From the NCBI GenBank assembly GCA_964425485.1, contig CAYRML010000086.1, forward strand, positions 1 to 5,060: a DNA stretch of 5,060 bases. The letters are read 5' to 3'. The stretch comes from CAYRML01 sp964425485. Lineage in GTDB: Bacteria > Bacillota > Dehalobacteriia > UBA4068. Each line of letters opens with the position of its first letter. Position 1 is the stretch's first letter. Below the pieces are notes generated by a model, which was given only the letters and a program-made list of their open reading frames with translations, made no database searches and was not told where the DNA came from. This document shows positions 1-5,060 of the stretch, in pieces. The translations under genes were made by a program, and so were the position numbers.

Positions 1-1
1 G

Positions 2-778
2 TTATTGCATTCGTGCCCAATATTTACGAAGGATCAGGAAAGAAATGAGCGGACCAACTATACCAAAAATGGCCCAGGCACCTAAACCAAAGGTTGCGTT
101 TATTACGATATTTATGATCGCCAAAATCAAAATGACAATAAAGGCGGAACGCCGTTTTCTGGTCATCAATAATATGTAAAAAATTGCCGTTATCAGCGCA
201 AAAGCCGCGGAAAGCGGGGCAAATAATAAATTTATACCAAAGCCGGCAAAACCACCTATGGTACATAAGATGAACCAGAACATCGCCCCGCCGCCAAAGC
301 GCCAGTTTTCCGCTTGTACGGCAGCAGCTCCCAAGGGCACAGAGGCAGCGGCAGGTGCTGCTTGTTGAACAGGAGCAGGTGCTGGAGTAGATGACGGTGC
401 AGGCGCAGCGGCAGCCGCTTTAGAGGCAGCCTCTTTTTTACTTTCCCCAAGCGCATCGCCGCAGAGGGGACAAAATTTTGCTTTGGCAGCAATGGTCTCA
501 CCACATTTTGCACAGTTCTGCAACTTTGGCGCCGGATCATAGTTGGCTTGCACGGCCTCTTTTCCTCTGCCAGGAGGAATCTCGCCGCAAAAAGGACAAA
601 ATTGAGTTCTGGCAGCAATGCTTTCGCCGCATTTAGCGCAATCAATCATTGGCGGCGGCGGAACCGGAGCTTTAGTTTTAGTTTTGGCTTTTGGCCCAGG
701 TTTTTTGGTCTCTTTACCACATAAGGGACAGAATTTGGCATTCTCGGCAATCTGGGCGCCGCATTTGCTACAATCCAT
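2..778 (-). CDS. Triple zinc-ribbon membrane protein of unknown function
   Basis: This complete gene encodes 258 residues. Three near-identical zinc ribbons (CxxC-x10-CxxC) have cysteines at 3/6/17/20, 47/50/61/64 and 89/92/103/106, each ending in FCPLCG or FCPFCG. A basic Lys/Pro-rich spacer joins the first two, and an Ala/Pro-rich low-complexity linker (about 114-156) follows the third. The C-terminal part has four likely membrane helices (about 165-185, 187-205, 211-230, 232-250). The basic loop RKRR (207-210) and basic C-terminus suggest both termini, and so the ribbons, face the cytoplasm. I chose ATG at 778 because AGAGGG (787-792) lies 8 bases upstream; the in-frame GTG at 785-787 overlaps that ribosome binding site. 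The gene lies 67 bases downstream of the malic enzyme gene with no terminator between, so co-transcription is likely. Zinc-ribbon-plus-membrane proteins are common in Bacillota but mostly uncharacterised. I do not recognise a specific family and assign no function. Confidence 0.85.
   Translation of the reverse strand: MDCSKCGAQIAENAKFCPLCGKETKKPGPKAKTKTKAPVPPPPMIDCAKCGESIAARTQFCPFCGEIPPGRGKEAVQANYDPAPKLQNCAKCGETIAAKAKFCPLCGDALGESKKEAASKAAAAAPAPSSTPAPAPVQQAAPAAASVPLGAAAVQAENWRFGGGAMFWFILCTIGGFAGFGINLLFAPLSAAFALITAIFYILLMTRKRRSAFIVILILAIINIVINATFGLGAWAIFGIVGPLISFLILRKYWARMQ
458..775 (-). repeat. Three tandem zinc-ribbon repeats within the protein
   Basis: The coding sequence holds three 20-residue units at 716-775, 584-643 and 458-517, separated by spacers of unlike sequence and length (about 24 and 22 residues). 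All share the pattern (D/N)C-x-KCG-x-x-IA-x-x-x-x-FCP-x-CG. The second and third are closer to each other (both CAKCGE) than to the first. This looks like internal duplication of one zinc-ribbon module. Confidence 0.8.
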
Positions 779-786
779 TGTAAACA

Positions 787-792
787 CCCTCT
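787..792 (-). promoter_or_regulatory. Ribosome binding site that fixes the zinc-ribbon gene start
   Basis: AGAGGG on the minus strand lies 8 bases before ATG at 778. The competing in-frame GTG (785-787) shares a base with this site, leaving no spacing, so the longer version with three extra residues is unlikely. Confidence 0.65.
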
Positions 793-845
793 TTTCTCAA
801 GAATTTTATTTCAACATCAACAATAACAGCTGATGCAGTAATTGA

Positions 846-2018
846 TCAGATGCGGGCAACACCGCTGTCCCTGGCGGCCTGTGCTACCGCTTTGGCAACA
901 GCTTCGCCAACCCTTGGGTCAAAAGCATTGGGAATGATGTATGTCGGAGACAATTCTTCTTCGGAGATAATATTGGCAATAGCATAAGCCGCCGCCACCT
1001 TCATTTGGTCATTGATATCAGAAGCTCGCACATCCAATGCCCCTCGGAAAATACCTGGAAAAGCAATAACATTATTGATCTGATTAGCAAAATCGCTGCG
1101 TCCTGTGCCGACAACAGCGGCCCCGGCTTCCATGGCCAGCTGCGGCATTATCTCCGGTACCGGATTGGCCATAGGGAATAAGATAGGATTTTCGGCCATA
1201 CTTCTGACCATATCCTGTGTCACAAGGCCTGGAGAGGAAACACCGATAAAAACGTCGGCGCCTTTGATTACTTCAGCCAAAGAACCTGCTTTCTTCTCAT
1301 AATTGCTGATTTTGGCCATAGCTTCTTTTTCCGGATTCAAGCCTTCCCTGCCTTCATAAATTGCACCCTTGCGGTCGCACATGATAACATTTTGCACACC
1401 CATGGCTTGTAAGAGGCGGATAACAGCAATGCCGGCGGAACCTGCACCGCTTGTCACTAGACGTATATCTTCCAGTTTTTTACCCACTACCTTGAGCGCA
1501 TTAAGCATAGCAGCCAAAGCCACTACGGCAGTACCATGTTGATCATCATGGAAAATTGGTATGTCACAGCGTTCTTTAAGCTTGCTCTCGATTTCAAAAC
1601 AGCGGGGCGCGCTGATATCTTCCAGGTTGATGCCGCCAAAAGAGCCGGCCAAAAGCGCAACAGTATTGACGATTTCATCCACATCCTTGGAACGTATGCA
1701 AATGGGCACAGCGTCCACATTGCCAAAGGCTTTGAACAGAACACATTTGCCTTCCATAACTGGCATACCAGCCTCCGGTCCGATATCCCCCAGACCTAAA
1801 ATAGCCGTACCATCGGTAATCACGGCAATGGTATTCCAGCGCCCCGTCAATTCATAACTCTTGTTGATATCCTTTTGTATCTCTAAACAAGGGGCGGCAA
1901 CCCCTGGGGTATAAGCTAATGACAAAGCTTCCTTGCTATCAACTGCCATTTTGTTAACAATGTTTAATTTGCCTTTCCATTCATAATGCAATCTTAAAGA
2001 CTCTTTTTCATAATCCAT
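846..2018 (-). CDS. Malic enzyme (malate dehydrogenase, oxaloacetate-decarboxylating)
   Basis: This enzyme oxidatively decarboxylates (S)-malate to pyruvate and CO2 with reduction of NAD(P)+, in the cytoplasm. The 390 residues match the short bacterial single-domain form, without the phosphotransacetylase-like extension of MaeB. The catalytic Tyr lies in AYTPGVA (Tyr36) and the catalytic Lys in PVMEGKCVLFK (Lys91). Metal-binding acids are in NLEDI (Glu133, Asp134) and FHDDQHGT (Asp158). The Rossmann glycine motif GAGSAG is at 191-196, followed by ANPVPE (284-289) and GTGRSDF (304-310). Asp215, at the end of the second Rossmann strand, is compatible with NAD preference, but cofactor choice cannot be settled by eye. 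ATG at 2018 is the first start after an in-frame TAG. Its GAGAGGA ribosome binding site (2031-2037) is rather far away, at 12 bases. The zinc-ribbon gene follows. The family is certain; the symbol (mae, ytsJ or mleA type) is not. Confidence 0.96.
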   Translation of the reverse strand: MDYEKESLRLHYEWKGKLNIVNKMAVDSKEALSLAYTPGVAAPCLEIQKDINKSYELTGRWNTIAVITDGTAILGLGDIGPEAGMPVMEGKCVLFKAFGNVDAVPICIRSKDVDEIVNTVALLAGSFGGINLEDISAPRCFEIESKLKERCDIPIFHDDQHGTAVVALAAMLNALKVVGKKLEDIRLVTSGAGSAGIAVIRLLQAMGVQNVIMCDRKGAIYEGREGLNPEKEAMAKISNYEKKAGSLAEVIKGADVFIGVSSPGLVTQDMVRSMAENPILFPMANPVPEIMPQLAMEAGAAVVGTGRSDFANQINNVIAFPGIFRGALDVRASDINDQMKVAAAYAIANIISEEELSPTYIIPNAFDPRVGEAVAKAVAQAARDSGVARI

Positions 2019-2076
2019 TAATAAAAACTATCCTCTCATTTTTCATAACTATCAATTTATAAGACCACACTTTTTG

Positions 2077-2105
2077 ATTTTATCACAAATACAAATATTT
2101 GCCAA
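2077..2105 (-). promoter_or_regulatory. Sigma-A promoter with extended -10 for the malic enzyme gene
   Basis: On the minus strand, TTGGCA (2100-2105, five of six matches to TTGACA) is followed after exactly 17 bases by TAAAAT (2077-2082, five of six matches to TATAAT). A TG one base before the -10 hexamer (2084-2085) makes it an extended -10. Transcription would start near 2070, giving a leader of about 50 bases before ATG at 2018. The spacer and -35 edge contain the perfect palindrome CAAATATTTG (2092-2101), which may simply reflect AT richness. The promoter is predicted from sequence only. Confidence 0.7.
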
Positions 2106-2110
2106 CACTA

Positions 2111-2117
2111 TTCGACA
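2111..2117 (-). promoter_or_regulatory. Possible Spo0A box upstream of the malic enzyme promoter
   Basis: The minus strand reads TGTCGAA, a perfect match to the core of the Spo0A binding site (TGNCGAA). It lies five bases upstream of the -35 hexamer, about -41 to -47 from the predicted start. Sites near -35 are typical of Spo0A-activated promoters. Only one box is seen, so this could be chance. Confidence 0.35.
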
Positions 2118-2213
2118 GAAAAACACCTTTATCAGAGGGCTTTTTTTTAGACAAGCACCATAACTCCTTCTCAATAATAAAATATGTATATAAAAAACTA
2201 AAGGAGGCTGCTT

Positions 2214-2408
2214 ATGCAAAAGATCACTTGTCAAGAACATTCTGCGCAAAAAGATATGGAATGCAGATGCCGGCTTGGTTATGCTACTGTGCCGCTGCAA
2301 AAAGCCCGCAGCATCTATGACTATGCCACCGCCATGGAGGTTGGTACACTTTTCCCCGAGCTGAATATTCCTCGCGGCCAATATGGCCCACAAGAAATCA
2401 GGAAATAA
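2214..2408 (+). CDS. cotJA: Spore coat associated protein CotJA
   Basis: This 64-residue protein belongs to the CotJA family, whose Bacillus subtilis member is a spore coat component made in the mother cell. The diagnostic part is LGYATVPLQ (21-29), a Tyr-containing helix segment (YDYATAMEV, 35-43) and GTLFPELNIP (44-53). These match the family pattern of an AYVPxQ-like motif followed by GTxFPxLxxP. The N-terminus (about residues 1-20) is variable and has cysteines at 6, 18 and 20. ATG at 2214 is set by a textbook AAGGAGG site at 2201-2207, 6 bases upstream. cotJB follows after 26 bases, so the two form an operon. CotJ genes are normally under the mother-cell sigma factor SigE; I could not find a convincing SigE promoter upstream. 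The protein is slightly shorter than the B. subtilis one. Family assignment is by recognition of the motifs. Confidence 0.88.
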   Translation: MQKITCQEHSAQKDMECRCRLGYATVPLQKARSIYDYATAMEVGTLFPELNIPRGQYGPQEIRK

Positions 2409-2434
2409 TTATGAAATAATAAGGAGGGCAGCAT

Positions 2435-2695
2435 ATGAAACATACTGCTATGCAATGCGAACAAGATTCGCTAAAAGCAAGGATCAACGAGCTGGATTTT
2501 GCCGCTATAGAGATGACGCTTTATCTGGACAATCATCCAGATGACACAGCAGCCTTGGCCCGCATGCAGGCTATTTGCCAAGAAAGGAAAAATCTGTGCG
2601 CTGAATATAATGAAAAATTTCCTCCCTTAAAAGCCTGTAATATGAGAGCTAAGGACGGCTGGCTGTGGGCAGAAACTTCTTTTCCTTGGGAATAA
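2435..2695 (+). CDS. cotJB: Spore coat protein CotJB
   Basis: This 86-residue protein is a CotJB-family spore coat component. Family signatures visible are DFAAIEMTLYLDNHPDD (21-37), corresponding to the conserved LYLDxHPxD segment, then a helical stretch ending in YNEKFPPL (58-65), and the aromatic C-terminus WLWAETSFPWE (76-86), the counterpart of the usual WxWxxxPWPWE. The protein is probably all-helical with no membrane segment or signal peptide. Cysteines are at 8, 48, 55 and 68. ATG at 2435 has AAGGAGG at 2421-2427, 7 bases upstream, which favours it over the in-frame ATG at 2450. In B. subtilis the next gene is cotJC (a manganese-catalase-like coat protein). Here a terminator hairpin starts 2 bases after the stop codon, so the operon has only two genes. 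Confidence 0.92.
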   Translation: MKHTAMQCEQDSLKARINELDFAAIEMTLYLDNHPDDTAALARMQAICQERKNLCAEYNEKFPPLKACNMRAKDGWLWAETSFPWE

Positions 2696-2696
2696 C

Positions 2697-2724
2697 AAAA
2701 AGGAGGGCCACAGCCCTCCTTTTT
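2697..2724. terminator. Bidirectional intrinsic terminator between cotJB and nrdJ
   Basis: AAAAAGGAGGGC (2697-2708) and GCCCTCCTTTTT (2713-2724) form a perfect 12-bp stem with a 4-base CACA loop. The flanking A and T runs make it look like a terminator on both strands. It starts 2 bases after the cotJB stop and lies 35 bases beyond the nrdJ stop, so it can end both convergent transcripts. Confidence 0.92.
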
Positions 2725-2759
2725 GACTTAATAAGATGATAAAAATAAGATGAAAAAGA

Positions 2760-5060
2760 TCAGCCACATTTCGAATAACCGCAATGAGTACAGACTACAC
2801 AGCCGCTTTCATGGTTAACCGGCATGCCGCATTCCGGACAAGCCTGATCCACAGCGACAGCATCTTTAACTTTTTTGGAGATATTGTTGACCGGTATTTT
2901 GCGGACATAAGCATCGGATTTTTCCGCAACAGCCGACAAGCCATGTAATGAGCTTTCATCTTCGCCGTTGCTTGATTGCATTTGCCCCACATCCATATAT
3001 TTTTTGATCACGCGCGAAATAGCATCCGGGCAGGAAGTAACATTAACCCCTTCCCTCCTGATACAAGCCGGGCAACGAATACCCCGGATTTGGGCCGTAA
3101 TATATTCCGGAGAAATACCAGAACGCAAAGCGGTGGAAATAAGACGGGCAGTAGCCTCCGACTGGGAAGAACAGCCACCAGCGCGGCCTGTATTTGTAAA
3201 GACCTCGCATAAGCCTTTTTCATCGGCATTGACGCTTACATAAAGATTGCCGCAACCAATTTTGATCTTTTCCGTAACTCCCATGGTCACGTCCGGACGA
3301 GGACGCGGCACTATCGGCAGCTTGGGACAGCAGGATGATCCTGCAGTTTTCTCAATATTTCCGGAGGCTTCCGTCCCAGTAGAAAGAACCTGTTCGCTGC
3401 GACTGCCGTCACGGTAAACGGTCAAACCCTTGCAATCCAGCTTATAAGCCAGCATATAGGCCGTGGCAATATCATCACAGCTGGCCGAATTGGCAAAATT
3501 GATGGTCTTGGAAACAGCATTATCCGTATATTTCTGGAAAGCCGCCTGAATGCGAATATGCCATTCAGGCTCAATTTCCTGCGCTGTAACAAAGATTTCC
3601 TGTACCCAGGAGGGCACTTCCTCCAGCCCCTGTACAGAACCGGTTTTAGCTATCTTTTCCATCAAATCGGGTGAATAAAAATCATATTTTTTAGCATATT
3701 GCTCAAATAAAGGATTGACCTCAACAAAAGGGGTTCCATCCATAACCGTTTTTGTATAAGCAATGGCAAAAATGGGCTCTACCCCACTAGAGGCACCACA
3801 GATCATGGAAATTGTGCCGGTGGGAGCAATAGTGGTGATGGTGGCATTTCTGATTTGCTGTTTGCCGTCAAAGATGGAGCCGGCATAGTTGGGGAAAACG
3901 CCTCTTTCCGCTGCCAAACGCTCCGATTCCAACCGTCCTTCGGTAAGAATAAAGCTCATAATTTTTTCCGCCATTTCCACAGCTTGCCGTGAAGAATAGG
4001 ATATGCCCAGCTGGATCAGCAGATCGGAAAATCCCATAACGCCCAAACCGATCTTGCGATTGCCTTTTACCATCTCGTCAATAATAGGCAGTGGATATTG
4101 ATTAGCATCAATCACATCATCTAAAAAGCGTACAGCCAGCCTTGTAACATGAGATAATTGAGGCCAGTCTACCTGCGCCTTGCCATCCTTTTCCTTGACC
4201 ATAACCTTGAGGTTGATCGAGCCCAAATTACAGGCTTCATTAGGCAAAAGCGGCTGCTCACCGCAAGGATTTGTTGCCTCTATCTGCCCTAATTGCGGTG
4301 TGGGATTATCGCGATTGAGCCTGTCCAAAAAAACAATGCCGGGCTCACCATTACGCCAAGCATGATCTACTATTTTATTAAAGACATCCACGGCAGCCAG
4401 CTGGGCTACGGCCTTTTTACTATGCGGATCTATCAAATCATAGCTGCCCTGTACGGACAAGGCCTGCATAAATTCATCGGTTATGCCCACAGAAATATTA
4501 AAGTTAGTGATCTCTTTATTATCTTCCTTGCATTGGATAAATTCTATAATGTCGGGATGATCGACGCGCAAAATGCCCATATTGGCGCCGCGGCGAGTAC
4601 CTCCCTGCTTAACGGCCTCCGTAGCAGCATTAAACACGCGCATAAAGCTGACAGGGCCGGAAGCCACGCCACCTGTTGAGCGTACTGAGCTGTTTTTGGC
4701 GCGCAAGCGGGAAAAACTGAAGCCGGTGCCGCCGCCCGATTTATGGATGATGGCGGCAAACTTGATAGCATCGAATATTTCTTCCATACTATCTTCCACC
4801 GGCAGAACAAAACAAGCACTGAGCTGGCCGAGATCACGTCCGGCATTCATCAGTGTGGGAGAATTGGGCATAAATTGCAGCTCGGCCATCATATCATAAT
4901 ATTGATGGGCCAGGGCATCGATATCCTGCTGCTTGCGTCCATATTGCTTTTCCACATCGGCCACCACCACAGCAACCCGATAGAGCATATCATCGGCTGT
5001 TTCCAGCAAGATATCACCATCACGTCGCAGATAGCGTTTCTCTAATACGACTTTGGCAGT
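2760..5060 (-). CDS. nrdJ: Adenosylcobalamin-dependent (class II) ribonucleoside-diphosphate reductase, 5' end beyond window
   Basis: This enzyme reduces ribonucleotides to deoxyribonucleotides using a thiyl radical generated from coenzyme B12, without oxygen. The reading frame stays open to the window edge. It shows 766 residues, including the typical N-terminal VLEKRYL...ETADDMLYRVA, so probably only a few residues are missing. A TTG at 5009 is not the start. Numbering visible residues: SACFVLP carries the first redox cysteine (Cys83, like E. coli NrdA Cys225). NPCGEQ (264-269; 4254-4271) carries the thiyl-radical Cys266 and catalytic Glu268. NEACNLGS carries the second redox cysteine (Cys277). 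APTGT is at 412-416. A TSCPD domain (about 592-689; TSCPD at 675-679) follows, then a spacer and a C-terminal cysteine cluster (741-765). No partner subunit gene or NrdR site is in view; the promoter lies outside. Confidence 0.96.
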   Translation of the reverse strand, partial: TAKVVLEKRYLRRDGDILLETADDMLYRVAVVVADVEKQYGRKQQDIDALAHQYYDMMAELQFMPNSPTLMNAGRDLGQLSACFVLPVEDSMEEIFDAIKFAAIIHKSGGGTGFSFSRLRAKNSSVRSTGGVASGPVSFMRVFNAATEAVKQGGTRRGANMGILRVDHPDIIEFIQCKEDNKEITNFNISVGITDEFMQALSVQGSYDLIDPHSKKAVAQLAAVDVFNKIVDHAWRNGEPGIVFLDRLNRDNPTPQLGQIEATNPCGEQPLLPNEACNLGSINLKVMVKEKDGKAQVDWPQLSHVTRLAVRFLDDVIDANQYPLPIIDEMVKGNRKIGLGVMGFSDLLIQLGISYSSRQAVEMAEKIMSFILTEGRLESERLAAERGVFPNYAGSIFDGKQQIRNATITTIAPTGTISMICGASSGVEPIFAIAYTKTVMDGTPFVEVNPLFEQYAKKYDFYSPDLMEKIAKTGSVQGLEEVPSWVQEIFVTAQEIEPEWHIRIQAAFQKYTDNAVSKTINFANSASCDDIATAYMLAYKLDCKGLTVYRDGSRSEQVLSTGTEASGNIEKTAGSSCCPKLPIVPRPRPDVTMGVTEKIKIGCGNLYVSVNADEKGLCEVFTNTGRAGGCSSQSEATARLISTALRSGISPEYITAQIRGIRCPACIRREGVNVTSCPDAISRVIKKYMDVGQMQSSNGEDESSLHGLSAVAEKSDAYVRKIPVNNISKKVKDAVAVDQACPECGMPVNHESGCVVCTHCGYSKCG
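2766..2840 (-). other. C-terminal cysteine cluster of NrdJ (zinc ribbon / redox tail)
   Basis: The last 25 or so residues carry six cysteines in the order CPEC-x9-CVVC-x2-C-x4-C, ending HCGYSKCG. The first four fit a zinc ribbon. In class II reductases, C-terminal cysteines pass reducing equivalents from thioredoxin to the active-site disulphide, so this tail may do both jobs. The assignment of individual cysteines is inference. Confidence 0.7.
2994..3287 (-). other. TSCPD domain within NrdJ
   Basis: This segment encodes about 98 residues with the features of the TSCPD domain found in many large class II reductases: VTEKIKIGCGNLYVSVN, EVFTNTGRAGGCSSQSEA, RLISTALRSG, IRGIRCPAC and the name-giving VTSCPD. 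It contains several cysteines that may bind metal. Its role is not established. It lies between the catalytic barrel and the C-terminal cysteine tail. Confidence 0.8.

Noticed and set aside
779..845. Possible separate promoter for the zinc-ribbon gene (TAAAAT-like -10)
   Set aside because: No acceptable -35 hexamer lies 16 to 18 bases upstream of it.
1536..1857. Plus-strand open frames inside the malic enzyme gene
   Set aside because: They lie antisense to a well-conserved enzyme and show no family features or ribosome binding sites.
2126..2148. Weak hairpin followed by eight T's on the plus strand
   Set aside because: The stem is only 5 bp with one G-T pair and a 3-base loop, and no plus-strand gene lies upstream that would need a terminator here.
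2052..2393. Open frame of 113 codons on the minus strand across the malic enzyme promoter and cotJA
   Set aside because: It overlaps cotJA in antisense, has no good ribosome binding site at its first start, and its sequence is a low-quality mix typical of a chance frame.
2730..2753. Direct repeat AATAAGATGA, two copies at a 14-base period, just after the nrdJ stop
   Set aside because: It is short and AT-rich, in a non-coding gap, with no further copies nearby; chance is the simplest explanation.
5007..5009. TTG at 5009 as a possible start codon of nrdJ
   Set aside because: The frame continues upstream to the window edge with residues typical of the family N-terminus (VLEKRYL), so the real start lies beyond 5060.
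4180..5045. Several open frames of 60 to 130 codons on both strands inside nrdJ
   Set aside because: They overlap the clearly coding class II reductase frame and carry no recognisable motifs.

Overview
The window looks like chromosomal DNA from an anaerobic, endospore-forming member of the Bacillota (Clostridia or Negativicutes type). The reasons are a cotJA-cotJB spore-coat pair, strong AGGAGG-type ribosome binding sites, AT-rich intergenic DNA and a large adenosylcobalamin-dependent (class II) ribonucleotide reductase. The genus cannot be fixed from the sequence alone. There is no sign of an insertion sequence, phage gene, CRISPR array, tRNA or rRNA.

Layout. Positions 2-778 (minus) encode a 258-residue protein with three tandem zinc ribbons, an Ala/Pro-rich linker and four membrane segments. 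Positions 846-2018 (minus) encode a complete malic enzyme of 390 residues. The two genes are 67 bases apart with no terminator between them, so they probably share a transcript starting near 2070. That transcript would come from a good extended -10 sigma-A promoter (2077-2105), which has a perfect Spo0A-box core (TGTCGAA) just upstream at 2111-2117. On the plus strand, 2214-2408 and 2435-2695 encode CotJA and CotJB. A perfect 12-bp hairpin (2697-2724) follows directly, and no cotJC gene is present. From 2760 to the right edge, the minus strand encodes class II ribonucleotide reductase NrdJ, lacking only a short N-terminal piece that lies beyond the window.

How the genes fit together. The malic enzyme links C4 acids to pyruvate and NAD(P)H, NrdJ makes deoxynucleotides without oxygen, and CotJA/CotJB are assembled into the spore coat. 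The zinc-ribbon membrane protein has no assignable function. No single undescribed multi-gene system is evident. The points most worth a second look are the Spo0A-like box at the malic enzyme promoter, the cotJ operon that ends after cotJB, and the triple zinc-ribbon membrane protein downstream of the malic enzyme.
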